Made by a program: the position numbers and the translations under genes. A DNA stretch of 64,000 bases, taken from contig JAKSDC010000092.1 of NCBI GenBank assembly GCA_022360275.1, positions 1-64,000 of the forward strand, written 5' to 3'. This document shows positions 54,081-64,000 of this stretch, one piece after another (positions within the stretch are counted from its first letter, which is position 1; the number at the start of each line of letters is the position of its first letter). The notes below the pieces were generated by a model that saw nothing but the letters and a program-made list of their open reading frames with translations, was not told the DNA's origin and did not search any database. Source of the DNA: Chlorobiales bacterium (GTDB taxonomy: Bacteria; Bacteroidota; Chlorobiia; Chlorobiales; Chlorobiaceae).

Positions 54081-54284
54081 TTACCGCCCCTGCGCCGTAT
54101 ATACCTCGATGAACTTGGCTATACTCCTGTCCCATGTGCGTTCTGCATCGTCAGGGAAAAGGCATGCGGGCACTTGCCCTTTGCCTTTATGATAGTCGAT
54201 GCATTCACAGCATATCCCTTTCCGGGGACAAGGATCGTAAGTACAGTTGCACCGTTCGAGATTTTCCTCCTTTCTGCACTCCAT
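54081..54284 (-). CDS. DUF6485-type Cys-rich protein
   Basis: The 67-residue Cys-rich protein has ERCNCTYDPCPRKGICCECIDYH with later PACLFPDDAERTWDRSIAKFI. This matches a short conserved family (DUF6485) of unknown function; its several Cys suggest a metal cluster or zinc site. It is 9 bp downstream of pckG on the same strand. Confidence 0.75.
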   Translation of the reverse strand: MECRKEENLERCNCTYDPCPRKGICCECIDYHKGKGQVPACLFPDDAERTWDRSIAKFIEVYTAQGR

Positions 54285-54293
54285 TGAAACCTC

Positions 54294-56171
54294 TCAATGA
54301 TTGTTATCACTTGTATCCGTGAACCGCTCCGGGGCAAGCTCCCAGTGCTCGGGTGATAACCAAAAGGTCGAAAGCAGCAATTCGCGAATGTGCGAAAATT
54401 CCTTGGGCAGCTTGTCGTAAAGCTTTTCAAAGAGTTCCTCGTGTGAAAGCAGCTCCTTTTTCCAATCCTCACGCTCAACCGCCATTAGCCTGGAGAACTT
54501 CTCCGGTGTGTACTCATCAAGCCCTTCCCACTTCATTGATTCATATTTCGGCATCCATCCGAGAGGGCTTTCCACAGCACCCGCCTTGCCTTGAACCCGG
54601 TCGACAATCCATTTCAAAACGCGCATGTTTTCGCCGAAACCCGGCCAGAGAAACTTGCCATTTTCGTCTTTTCGGAACCAGTTGACGCCGAAAATTCTTG
54701 GCGGCTCCTGGAGCAGGCGCCCAACATGGAGCCAATGATTGAAGTAATCACCCATGTGGTATCCGCAAAAAGGAAGCATTGCGAAAGGATCACGCCGGAC
54801 ATCTCCGATCTTGCCTGCCGCTGCTGCTGTTTTTTCAGATCCCATCGTCGCAGCAAGATAGACGCCGAAATACCAGTTGGGTGACTGGTAGACGAGAGGA
54901 ACAAGGTCACTGCGGCGCCCGCCGAACATAAAGGCATCGATCGGAACTCCTGAAGGATTTTCCCAGTCTGGATCAATTGACGGACACTGTGAAGCCGGCG
55001 CGGTAAAGCGTGCGTTAGGGTGCGCTGCCGGCCGACCGGAATCAGGTGACCAAGGGTTGCCCTGCCAGTCGATCAGGCCGTCAGGAGGCGTGTCCGACAT
55101 TCCTTCCCACCAGACATCTCCGTCGGGGGTGTGGGCGACATTGGTAAAGATGCAGTTCTCTTTCAGGGTGGCCATGGCATTCGGATTTGTTTTCTCCGAG
55201 GTACCTGGAGCCACGCCGAAAAATCCGTATTCGGGATTGATGGCATGAAGCCTGCCGTTCTCCCCGGGCTTGATCCAGGCAATATCGTCACCGATAGTAG
55301 TCACTTTCCATCCCTCGAAAGAGTCCGGAGGGATAAGCATGGCAAAGTTGGTTTTACCGCAAGCACTTGGAAAAGCACCGGCGACATAGGTTTTTTCACC
55401 TTCCGGTGATTCGACGCAAAGGATCAACATATGCTCGGCCAGCCATCCTTCATCGCGGGCCATGGCGGAAGCAATGCGGAGCGCGAAGCATTTTTTGCCG
55501 AGCAGGGCATTACCACCGTAACCACTGCCGAAGGACATAATGGTTCGATTTTCAGGGAAATGAACGATATACTTCCGGTCATTGCAGGGCCAGGGAACAT
55601 CCTGCTGACCGGGTTCAAGCGGTGCACCGACCGAATGCAGGCAATGGACAAAATCCCCCCCTTCTCCCAGAATCTCCGTGACCTTTCGACCCATTCTTGT
55701 CATGATACGCATGTTGACGACAACATACGGCGAGTCGGTGATTTCAACACCGATATGTGAAATATGGGAACCGAGCGGTCCCATGCTGAACGGGATGACA
55801 TACATGGTACGCCCTTTCATGCATCCACTATAGAGGCCGTCCAGAGTCTCTTTCATCTCTTTCGGGTGCACCCAGTTGTTGGTTGGCCCTGCATCCTGCC
55901 TGCGAAGGCTGCAGATGAATGTCCGGTCTTCAACCCTTGCCACGTCGCTCGGATCGGAACGGCAAAGAAAGCTGTTGGGCCGTTTTTCATCTGAAAGCCT
56001 GATAAACGTACCGCTGTCAACCATCTCCTGGCAAAGCTCATCATACTCTTCCTGGGAACCGTCACACCAGCGCACCGAATCCGGCTGACAGAGTTCTGCC
56101 GTTTCCCGGACCCATTCAATAAGTTTCTGATTTTTCACATAATCGGGGGGATCGATCTGCAGTAAGGTCAT
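54294..56171 (-). CDS. pckG: phosphoenolpyruvate carboxykinase (GTP)
   Basis: The 625-residue enzyme interconverts oxaloacetate and PEP with GTP, linking the TCA cycle and gluconeogenesis. The GTP-type P-loop [12 protein letters not shown] and kinase-2 motif IGDDIAW are visible, as are the GTP-class [17 protein letters not shown] motif and the central SMGPLGS region. Length fits the GTP family (about 600-625). It has its own upstream region of about 45 bp before tlpA. Confidence 0.95.
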   Translation of the reverse strand: MTLLQIDPPDYVKNQKLIEWVRETAELCQPDSVRWCDGSQEEYDELCQEMVDSGTFIRLSDEKRPNSFLCRSDPSDVARVEDRTFICSLRRQDAGPTNNWVHPKEMKETLDGLYSGCMKGRTMYVIPFSMGPLGSHISHIGVEITDSPYVVVNMRIMTRMGRKVTEILGEGGDFVHCLHSVGAPLEPGQQDVPWPCNDRKYIVHFPENRTIMSFGSGYGGNALLGKKCFALRIASAMARDEGWLAEHMLILCVESPEGEKTYVAGAFPSACGKTNFAMLIPPDSFEGWKVTTIGDDIAWIKPGENGRLHAINPEYGFFGVAPGTSEKTNPNAMATLKENCIFTNVAHTPDGDVWWEGMSDTPPDGLIDWQGNPWSPDSGRPAAHPNARFTAPASQCPSIDPDWENPSGVPIDAFMFGGRRSDLVPLVYQSPNWYFGVYLAATMGSEKTAAAAGKIGDVRRDPFAMLPFCGYHMGDYFNHWLHVGRLLQEPPRIFGVNWFRKDENGKFLWPGFGENMRVLKWIVDRVQGKAGAVESPLGWMPKYESMKWEGLDEYTPEKFSRLMAVEREDWKKELLSHEELFEKLYDKLPKEFSHIRELLLSTFWLSPEHWELAPERFTDTSDNNH

Positions 56172-56216
56172 GGTTATCCTTTTTTACTGATAGTTAATAG
56201 AGAAGCGTTGTCAACG

Positions 56217-56777
56217 TTATTGCACATCGGCGCCTATCGCCTTGTGGATCAGACTTTCAAGCACCATTTTACTCTGAGCACCGACAAGCACTGAGAACAA
56301 AGAACCGTCTGTACTGACCACAAACGATGTCGGGATCGAACGTAAACCGCCCTCAACGTACTCGCTGTATGCATCCAGAATCTGCTGGTCAGCTACAACA
56401 ACAGGAAAATTAATTTCATAATCATTGACGAAATCCTTTGCCATCGAAAGATCTTCATCCACCGTCATCCCTATGAACGTAAACCCTTTTCGCTCATACT
56501 CGTTTTGCAGTTCGATCATGTCTGGCACCTCGGCACGGCAAGGCGGGCACCATGATGCAAAAAAATTCACAATGTAGGCCTTTCCTGCAAGGTCCTGTGA
56601 CGAAAACGTAGTTCCGTCAAGTGTCTTGCCCGTAAAATCAGGGGAAGCGATATTCTTTTTTGTCGCCCCGATAGCCTCGGATTGAGGTTTTGCAGTTTCC
56701 GCCTGTTCCGGCTGGCACGCAAACGTAACCAGAGACATACAAACGATGACGACGGCTTTGAAAAAACTTATATGCAT
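56217..56777 (-). CDS. TlpA-like thioredoxin lipoprotein
   Basis: The 186-residue protein has a lipoprotein signal with lipobox VTFAC, then a thioredoxin fold with the active-site pair WCPPC (Cys77 and Cys80). The family acts as a disulfide reductase in the periplasm, for example in cytochrome c maturation. A cis-Pro candidate lies in LRSIPTSFVVS. It lies 45 bp upstream of pckG on the same strand. Confidence 0.9.
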   Translation of the reverse strand: MHISFFKAVVIVCMSLVTFACQPEQAETAKPQSEAIGATKKNIASPDFTGKTLDGTTFSSQDLAGKAYIVNFFASWCPPCRAEVPDMIELQNEYERKGFTFIGMTVDEDLSMAKDFVNDYEINFPVVVADQQILDAYSEYVEGGLRSIPTSFVVSTDGSLFSVLVGAQSKMVLESLIHKAIGADVQ

Positions 56778-56952
56778 GAAAGTAGTGTTTATATTGATTG
56801 ATCAAATGAAAAAGTGAAAAAGCGGCCACAGGAATTCGTTTGAAAATATACAATTCTTCCCTTTATTTATAGTCCTTCGAACACAGGCCGTAATACTTTG
56901 CGTTTATACAATAAATAAACTATATTCAAAACCATATTTTTTTAGGCGCCAC

Positions 56953-58466
<1,514 letters not shown>

Positions 58467-58482
58467 CTTTATCTGATTTATC

Positions 58483-58749
58483 ATGGCCGGTTCCGATAAA
58501 GCCTTTGCAATAGAGATCGTCACTCCTCAAAAACAGTTTTTTGCAGGGGAAGTAACCAGCATTCTGGCTCCCGGAAAAGATGGATTGTTCCAGGTTCTGA
58601 AAAACCATGCTCCGCTTGTTGCGGCGCTTAAAGGCGGCAAGGTAAAGCTCGAGCTTCCAGACAATGGCGAAAAGACATTTACGATAGCCGATGGTTTTTT
58701 TGAAATCAGCGACAACAAAGCCATTCTGCTCGCGGAAGATATTTCCTGA
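58483..58749 (+). CDS. atpC: F-type ATP synthase subunit epsilon (short form)
   Basis: The 88-residue epsilon subunit has only the N-terminal beta-sandwich domain ([27 protein letters not shown] onward). The C-terminal helical hairpin that inhibits ATP hydrolysis in longer epsilon subunits is missing. Short epsilon is, to my knowledge, usual in Chlorobi. It follows atpD by 16 bp and precedes a terminator. Confidence 0.93.
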   Translation: MAGSDKAFAIEIVTPQKQFFAGEVTSILAPGKDGLFQVLKNHAPLVAALKGGKVKLELPDNGEKTFTIADGFFEISDNKAILLAEDIS

Positions 58750-58781
58750 CGCGAAATACGGGAAACTAAACTCGTTCTGTC

Positions 58782-58821
58782 AAAACATCAGTGACACGTA
58801 CAACGGTGCCACTGATGTTTT
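58782..58821. terminator. terminator after atpC
   Basis: AAAACATCAGTG (58782-58793) pairs with CACTGATGTTTT (58810-58821), with a T-run after it. It ends the atpDC operon. The start of the next gene must lie beyond it. Confidence 0.85.
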
Positions 58822-58832
58822 TGCTTATGCAC

Positions 58833-59780
58833 ATGCGCACACTGATTCCCAAAGCTCTTCGTAACGGGGACACCATAGGGCTCATTTCACCTTCCTCGCC
58901 TTCTCCCGATCATGAAAAAATCGGTCAGGCGGTTACCTATCTCGAAAAACTCGGTTACAGGGTCAAGCCGGCCGGCCACTTCAACTGTCAGGGAGAAACC
59001 CGCAGGGAACTCGATCGGCGCAAGCTTCATGATCTCCATGAAATGTTTGCCGACCGGTCGGTCAAGGCAATTTTTTGCCTTAGAGGCGGTTCAGGTGCGA
59101 CAAGACTGCTGGAAAATCTCGACTACGATCTCATTGCAAAAAACCCGAAGATTCTCGCCGGGTATTCGGATATTACCGCACTCTCGATCGCGCTTTACGC
59201 CAAAACAGGGTTGATCACTTTCTCGGGACCGATGCTCGCAACCGAGCTGCATAGCCCCAGCCCCTATACGGAAGCAAATTTCTGGAAAATCCTCGAATCA
59301 ACCTCTTCGACCCACCAGGTCGTCAACCATCCGGATCATCCTGTATGCATCTACCGGGAAGGTTCCGCTTCGGGAACCCTGCTTGCAGGAAACCTTACGG
59401 TTCTTTCCTGCCTTGTCGGCACAGCTTACCTGCCCCCGATGACAGACTCTATTCCTCTCTTTGAAGATATTAACGAAGAACCCTACCGTATCGACAGACT
59501 TCTGTCCCATTTTTATAATGCCGGCCTGCTAACCGGATGTGCCGCTCTTCTTTTCGGCCAGTTCAGCAGGGAAGCCATGGATTTCGATCAGGAACATCCC
59601 CTTCTTGATATTCTGCACTACTACACCGATAAAACCGCACCGCAAGTTCCGGTCGCTGCCGGACTTTCCTACGGCCATATCGATGATCTGCTGACCGTTC
59701 CGGTCGGCACCGGCTGCACGCTGCATGCCGGTGAAGCTGGGCTTTTGCTGACAATGCAGCCGGCAGTCTCAAAAGTTTAG
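58833..59780 (+). CDS. ldcA: LD-carboxypeptidase (S66 family)
   Basis: The enzyme removes the terminal D-Ala from tetrapeptides in peptidoglycan recycling. The catalytic triad candidates are Ser in [10 protein letters not shown], Glu in [14 protein letters not shown] and His in SYGHIDD. The start is the ATG at 58833; earlier in-frame starts fall in the terminator. The N-terminus has the family [13 protein letters not shown], and there is no signal peptide, as is usual for the cytoplasmic form. Confidence 0.9.
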   Translation: MRTLIPKALRNGDTIGLISPSSPSPDHEKIGQAVTYLEKLGYRVKPAGHFNCQGETRRELDRRKLHDLHEMFADRSVKAIFCLRGGSGATRLLENLDYDLIAKNPKILAGYSDITALSIALYAKTGLITFSGPMLATELHSPSPYTEANFWKILESTSSTHQVVNHPDHPVCIYREGSASGTLLAGNLTVLSCLVGTAYLPPMTDSIPLFEDINEEPYRIDRLLSHFYNAGLLTGCAALLFGQFSREAMDFDQEHPLLDILHYYTDKTAPQVPVAAGLSYGHIDDLLTVPVGTGCTLHAGEAGLLLTMQPAVSKV

Positions 59781-59907
59781 ATAAAAAGCAGAACTTGCGC
59801 CGGTTTCCGCGCCGACTCTGGAAACCGTACTTTACGATCTTTTCCGATTTTATTACATTTTTTACATGAGCCTCGTCATATTGTTCCATGCTTAAGATTC
59901 ATATGCC

Positions 59908-60213
59908 ATGCCAAGTCTCTGGGAGGCCTCCCATAGCGGCGAACAAACCGAAGCCGTCTCACAGGAAACCCTCAGTGATACCCTCGATGCATACAGGGTA
60001 GTTCTGTTCAACGACGATGTACACACCTTCGATGAAGTCATCTTCCAGATCATCAAGGCGATTCAGTGTACGCGGTCAAAAGCTGAAAAACATACATGGG
60101 AGGTACATACCAAGGGCCGCTCCATCATCTACGCCGGAACATTGCCCGCTTGCCTGAAAGTCAGTTCCATTCTCGAGGAAATCGACCTCAAGACCGAGAT
60201 ACAGACCGGTTAA
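59908..60213 (+). CDS. clpS: ClpS-like protease adaptor
   Basis: The 101-residue protein has the ClpS core: [42 protein letters not shown], which binds N-terminal hydrophobic residues and delivers substrates to ClpAP. The N-terminal 20 residues are a flexible acidic tail. It stands alone here, without clpA next to it. Confidence 0.9.
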   Translation: MPSLWEASHSGEQTEAVSQETLSDTLDAYRVVLFNDDVHTFDEVIFQIIKAIQCTRSKAEKHTWEVHTKGRSIIYAGTLPACLKVSSILEEIDLKTEIQTG

Positions 60214-60250
60214 TTACTTTTTCAGGCTTCGCAAAAGCTTATGGAGCATC

Positions 60251-60544
60251 ATGGACAAAACTGACCGATCCTGTAATACAATTTCTCAAAAAAACAATAC
60301 GCAACCATTTCCTGAAGCCGAGTTGCGTGAGAAGAAAAAAATCTTCCCATTTTGCTGTTCATAACACTGATTTTGATGGGTTACCTTGCTGTCTGTAACG
60401 GGAATATATCTGTTTGCCTGTTTCGTCGCAGTTATACTGTATACTTTTTTGCGGACCATCTCAGGAAAAAAGGGCTGCGTAAATTTCCGGCCCGGGTCGC
60501 GCTTACAGTCTCCACGCCTGAGACGGCAAGGTCTCAGTATTTAA
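60251..60544 (+). pseudogene. possible decayed small membrane protein
   Basis: The frame from an ATG at 60251 encodes about 30 charged residues and then hits an A-rich run (AAGAAAAAAATC). A one-base shift gives a membrane-like LPILLFITLILMGYLAV, and a second compensating shift returns to the first frame with TGIYLFACFVAVILYTFLRTISG and a stop at 60544. Together these would make a two-helix membrane protein of about 80-95 residues. The three-part reading could be chance. Confidence 0.25.
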
Positions 60545-61805
60545 ACTCAAGTCCGAGTATAACAAGGTCAATTTTTTGAGCTGCCACTGGAGTATCTCCT
60601 TTACTATACTCCAGTGTCATACCGGCATTTTCGCTTAGCCACCAGGTTGCGTAGGTATTAAATAAATCCGAGTAGCCCCCTTGACCGGACAATGCTTCAA
60701 AGAATTGATATGAAGTTCCAATATCGAGAGAATTGAAATATGCTTCGCCTATGCGAAAATCAAGCGCAACCTGTCCACCCAGACGAAACCAGTCGTCCCC
60801 TTCCTGCCGTGTCGTATAGATCCCCCCTTTTGCTGTTTCACTGTAATCAACTCTGGGTATAACTCGTAACTGGTACTGCAATCCACTGGACGTAATATTC
60901 TGAAAGCCTCCAAAATAGAGTTTTGATCCGAATAAGTAACCCACGTATTCGGCAGAAGCTTCAATGCCATAGATCTCATGGCGAAAATCAAAATCAGTCT
61001 GAAAGTATGGTTTTGCGGTAACTATCCACAACCGGCTGAAACCACGATCACTCGCAGCGGCAATATTCTCCTCATAAGTACCGGTCATTTTTTTGCTACC
61101 GGGAGATATGTAACCAATGACCGGCAGGCTGAAATCCAGCTCGTTGACCTCATACTCTGCTTTACCCTCAACCTCGGCAAGATTCCAGCCAATAACCGGA
61201 GTTATTTCAAATTCAGTTGACCTCCCCGGTCCATGTTGAAAGAAAAACTTTACAGGATAGCCAAGAGCACCTTGTGTGTTCCATGCCCCGCCGCCATTGA
61301 TCAAGCGATTATCTGAAAACCCTATTGAAGCCCCTTTTGCATTTCGCAAAGCTTTAGCAAGCTCCGATTCACTTTTGCGCAAACGTATCGGGCCAAGACT
61401 CCCTTTATCTCCATTTTCACCTAATGGTTTTGCAATGGTCACCCCAGTAATGTTTTTCCATCCCGGCTTTTTTTGGTCATCTCTTTTTTCAGCAATAGCC
61501 AGAGAATCAAGCTCCTGCCATGTCCATGGCGCATCATGACCGGTAAGTGACTGCAGATCATCAAGATTATCCTGCATAGCAGCCACAAGCATGTCAATGT
61601 CAAGGCTCAATTGACCGGGGCTCAAAAATTTCGATAACGGCTCATCAGCGCGGTAGGCCAGATAAAGAGCTGCTTCATGCTCTTCCAGCATCTCGTCCGC
61701 TCCGGCGAAACTTTTGGCCGAAACATTTTCAGAAGCCTCAATGGTTTCTACCAAAAAGGACAAAAAAAAGACAGTCGCGCAGGCAATCACAAAAAAGTTC
61801 TTCAT
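60534..61805 (-). CDS. exported beta-rich protein, probably outer membrane
   Basis: The 423-residue protein has a signal peptide (residues 1-24) and then a helical Glu-rich part. From about residue 180 on it has many alternating aromatic strands of the kind found in outer-membrane beta barrels, and it ends in ...GLEFKY. The C-terminal aromatic residue fits barrel insertion. No family was recognised. The small gene upstream (61830-62144) may be co-transcribed. The last 11 bp overlap the plus-strand decayed frame (60251-60544). Confidence 0.65.
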   Translation of the reverse strand: MKNFFVIACATVFFLSFLVETIEASENVSAKSFAGADEMLEEHEAALYLAYRADEPLSKFLSPGQLSLDIDMLVAAMQDNLDDLQSLTGHDAPWTWQELDSLAIAEKRDDQKKPGWKNITGVTIAKPLGENGDKGSLGPIRLRKSESELAKALRNAKGASIGFSDNRLINGGGAWNTQGALGYPVKFFFQHGPGRSTEFEITPVIGWNLAEVEGKAEYEVNELDFSLPVIGYISPGSKKMTGTYEENIAAASDRGFSRLWIVTAKPYFQTDFDFRHEIYGIEASAEYVGYLFGSKLYFGGFQNITSSGLQYQLRVIPRVDYSETAKGGIYTTRQEGDDWFRLGGQVALDFRIGEAYFNSLDIGTSYQFFEALSGQGGYSDLFNTYATWWLSENAGMTLEYSKGDTPVAAQKIDLVILGLEFKY

Positions 61806-61829
61806 AACCCCGCTTGTAATGTTGCTCTA

Positions 61830-62144
61830 TCAGTTTTTCGTTTTGTGCTTATCAGGGATCCCTTCCCAGATGACGCCGCGTAATGCTCCGACAGTTTCTG
61901 CTGCTGCAAGCTTGTGACCAGCAACATCGACATCCAAATCAGCAAAATCCATCGTTTCAATCGGTGTCTCCAAAGCACGAATCTGGTTTTGATTTTTTCC
62001 AAGCCCTTCTGGAGGCCTCGCCTGGAGCTTCATCTTGACCAATGGCTCAGAATCAAGACACCATTCCCGCTGCAGCATTTTTTTTGTGCGCCGCAACGTC
62101 ATCCTTCTTGTAATCGGTTCAATATCAGATTTTTTTTTATTCAT
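61830..62144 (-). CDS. small hypothetical protein upstream of the exported protein
   Basis: The 104-residue protein is basic at the start (MNKKKSDIEPITRRMTLRR) and has one Cys in EWCLDSEP. Its C-terminal part is acidic then mixed (FADLDVDVAGHKLAAAETVG). No domain was recognised. It starts about 215 bp downstream of the radical SAM gene and ends 24 bp before the exported-protein gene. Confidence 0.5.
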   Translation of the reverse strand: MNKKKSDIEPITRRMTLRRTKKMLQREWCLDSEPLVKMKLQARPPEGLGKNQNQIRALETPIETMDFADLDVDVAGHKLAAAETVGALRGVIWEGIPDKHKTKN

Positions 62145-62359
62145 AATCCTCTCCTGTTATGCATTGAAATCGAGATGAAAAAATTCTTTACGAGAGCTGC
62201 AACACTCTATGCACTTACGGGGGTTCAGGGATCATATAAACGATTATCAACGTAAAAAAAAAGTGATTGCTTAATGATACATTATTCCAGACAAAAAACA
62301 AATGATATTCCACACCGACAGTATTCAGAACAACTTTACCGAAGCACCGATTACACTGA

Positions 62360-63307
62360 TTAAAACATCAATGCATCGATTCTTTTCAAGTCTGCTTCAA
62401 CAGCACGTTTAAGTGCATCACGATACTCTGCTGCCGATACTTTCCGGGAAATTTCAGGATAATCAAAAGCCTTGTAACACGGACGGTATTGGTCCATAAT
62501 GTTTATCCAGGTGTTTGCGGAGATCTCTTCTGCAATGAACTTCACTACCGCTTCTGTTCCGGCAATATTGCCCGGCATAACCAGATGCCTTATCAGCAGT
62601 CCCTGCATTGCTATACCGCGTTTATCGATCACAAGCTCCCCAACCTGTCTGTGCATTTCTCTGATCGCCTTTCTGGCAACAGCAGGGTAGTCCGGGGCAC
62701 CGGAATACTTTTCCGCCATTACCGGGTCAGCGTATTTGAAATCAGGCATGTAGATATCAATTATCCCATTGAGTATTTCAAGAGTCCCCACGGATTCATA
62801 TCCTCCGCAGTTATAAACGATAGGGATATGGAGCCCTCCCTCGATAGCAACCTTCAGGCTCCTCAAAATCATCGGGTCCTGGTGTGTCGGCGTAACGAGA
62901 TTGATGTTATGGCAGCCTTGTGCCTGCAAGTCCATCATGATCGATGCAAGGTGCTCGACACTGATTTCCTGCCCTTCGCCGAAATGGCTGATATCATAGT
63001 TCTGGCAGAAAACGCAGCCAAGGTCGCAGTTGCTGAAAAATATCGTCCCTGAGCCTCCCGTACCAACAAGAGGCCGCTCCTCGCCGAAATGAGGACCGTA
63101 GCTGGCCACGATTGCCGTATCTCCCATCCTGCAAAATCCCTTTTCACCTTTCTTACGATTTACTCCGCAGTTCCTTGGGCAAAGAGTACATGCTTCGAGG
63201 CAGCGATCAAGACCCGCAATCCTCCTATTCATCTCCTCAGAGGAACACCCCAGAAAGGAGGGAGGAAAATCATTTAGCATGTTTTTTTGAAAATCTCTTT
63301 TTTTCAT
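62360..63307 (-). CDS. radical SAM protein, PflA/AmmeMemoRadiSam-like
   Basis: The 315-residue protein has an N-terminal Cys-rich part (CTLCPRNCG and CRMGD) and then the radical SAM motif CDLGCVFCQNYDISHF, which binds the catalytic 4Fe-4S cluster and SAM. The later NCGGYESV and MPDFKY motifs match the PflA-like family found next to MEMO1-type proteins. The substrate is unknown. No partner MEMO gene lies in the window. Confidence 0.85.
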   Translation of the reverse strand: MKKRDFQKNMLNDFPPSFLGCSSEEMNRRIAGLDRCLEACTLCPRNCGVNRKKGEKGFCRMGDTAIVASYGPHFGEERPLVGTGGSGTIFFSNCDLGCVFCQNYDISHFGEGQEISVEHLASIMMDLQAQGCHNINLVTPTHQDPMILRSLKVAIEGGLHIPIVYNCGGYESVGTLEILNGIIDIYMPDFKYADPVMAEKYSGAPDYPAVARKAIREMHRQVGELVIDKRGIAMQGLLIRHLVMPGNIAGTEAVVKFIAEEISANTWINIMDQYRPCYKAFDYPEISRKVSAAEYRDALKRAVEADLKRIDALMF

Positions 63308-63781
63308 GACAGCACCATACTCATCACTTGTATGCCTTTCTCTGACAGTGACTCAATACCTATCTGCAACTCACCACACCCGTTAAACAAAAAGCTGCTT
63401 TTGATTGTATTGAAAAATTAACGCTATGACATCAGGAAAAGTCCTCTTTCCGCGCTTAGTGATAATTTTTTATATACAAAGTCTTTTATAATGCATTGAT
63501 GATGAGATTACTCCTCACCTGTCGGGTGAAAGTCAAAACTGATAAAGAGACGCATTTGTTGAAATCCCGACAGGTCGGGATCAACGAAGCAATTGAAGCG
63601 TGGAATAAATACAGGGCAAAGGGCGCCGGTGTGCAGCATTATATGGGGATTTCTGATTCTTGTGTTATCTTCATTGACATTTGAGGTTATATGAGGAAGC
63701 AGCCTGAAAGGCCTTCGGCCGACCTGGGACAACAAAAGGGAACCAACAAAAGGCTTTAACACGTCTATTTGAACACTAACA
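63308..63781. other. intergenic region before glyS with hairpins
   Basis: This 474-bp gap holds a perfect 8-2-8 hairpin ATCCCGAC-AG-GTCGGGAT (63564-63581) and a GGCC-TTC-GGCC hairpin near 63710. Short ORFs across it lack clear coding character. The hairpin could be a repeat or a transcript end. No gene is supported. Confidence 0.5.
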
Positions 63782-64000
63782 ATGAGCAATTCGGATACAG
63801 CACGGGTGGAGAGCGTAGCTCAGTCGCCTGAAAAAGTCATGAATAAACTGGTTTCGCTTGCAAAGCGAAGAGGGTTCATCTATCCGTCATCGGAGATCTA
63901 CGGAGGGCTCTCCTCCTGTTTCGACTATGGCCCGCTCGGCAGCGAGATGAAAAAGAACATCAAGGATCTCTGGTGGATCTCGATGACGAGAAAACACCGG
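63782..64000 (+). CDS. glyS: glycyl-tRNA synthetase, N-terminal part only
   Basis: The frame starts at the ATG at 63782 and runs open for 73 codons off the right edge. After a short variable start it has the homodimeric GlyRS pattern [38 protein letters not shown], the N-terminus of the alpha2-type enzyme that charges tRNA-Gly. Only the N-terminus is present. Confidence 0.92.
   Translation, partial: MSNSDTARVESVAQSPEKVMNKLVSLAKRRGFIYPSSEIYGGLSSCFDYGPLGSEMKKNIKDLWWISMTRKHR

Noticed and set aside
61830..62144. RiPP precursor next to the radical SAM enzyme
   Set aside because: Only one Cys, no leader motif that I recognise, and the radical SAM protein is of the PflA-like type rather than SPASM type.
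63496..63684. 62-codon plus-strand frame before glyS
   Set aside because: It spans a perfect hairpin and has no ribosome binding site or family.

Overview
The window comes from a green sulfur bacterium (Chlorobiaceae). The best marker is an intact bchU, the C-20 methyltransferase of bacteriochlorophyll c/e synthesis, with His290 in place. A dcw cluster of Gram-negative type, a split F-type ATP synthase, succinate dehydrogenase/fumarate reductase genes and GTP-type PEP carboxykinase fit this. A Chlorobium or Prosthecochloris species is likely; I cannot name the species from the sequence alone.

Layout. 1-2.7 kb is accessory-looking: the start of a His-rich exported protein and a two-gene cassette of unknown function, ending near tRNA-Ala(CGC) and a small repeat. 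3.0-6.2 kb (minus) is atpZ-atpI-like-atpB-atpE-atpF-atpH, followed by a strong terminator. 6.2-8.4 kb holds a bactofilin, an M23 peptidase and galE. 8.5-10.5 kb (plus) holds pgeF and bchU. 10.6-14.6 kb (minus) holds two cytochrome-b anchor subunits, the flavoprotein sdhA and a CoA-transferase, without an adjacent iron-sulfur subunit. 14.8-32.5 kb (minus) is a complete 15-gene dcw cluster from mraZ to ftsZ with a three-repeat MraZ operator. 32.7-39.3 kb (plus) holds a NYN-domain protein, chorismate mutase, mltG, pgk, a rhomboid protease, a YkvA-type protein and recQ.

39.4-42.3 kb is a second accessory island. Two small ORFs are bracketed by a perfect 19-bp inverted repeat, and an MjaI-like (probably CTAG) restriction-modification pair follows. 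Its methyltransferase carries a fused, apparently catalytically dead staphylococcal-nuclease-like domain, and its endonuclease looks frameshifted at the C-terminus. A sodium symporter follows.

44.2-53.0 kb (minus) is the most interesting block: cooC, a NitT/TauT/Nrt-like ABC importer (Tat lipoprotein, permease, two ATPases), a diheme c-type lipoprotein, a nickel carbon monoxide dehydrogenase (cooS), a small Cys-rich protein and a methyltransferase. There is no cooF. The two ATPases are degenerate in complementary positions, which predicts one working and one dead ATP site. A 25/29-identical direct repeat lies between cooC and the transporter genes.

53-64 kb holds a DsrE-like sulfur protein, dodecin, pckG, a TlpA-like thioredoxin, tRNA-Thr(CGT), atpDC, an LD-carboxypeptidase, clpS, a possible decayed membrane protein, an exported beta-rich protein with a small partner, a radical SAM enzyme and the start of glycyl-tRNA synthetase. 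ATP synthase genes therefore lie in two places here, and atpA and atpG are absent from the window.
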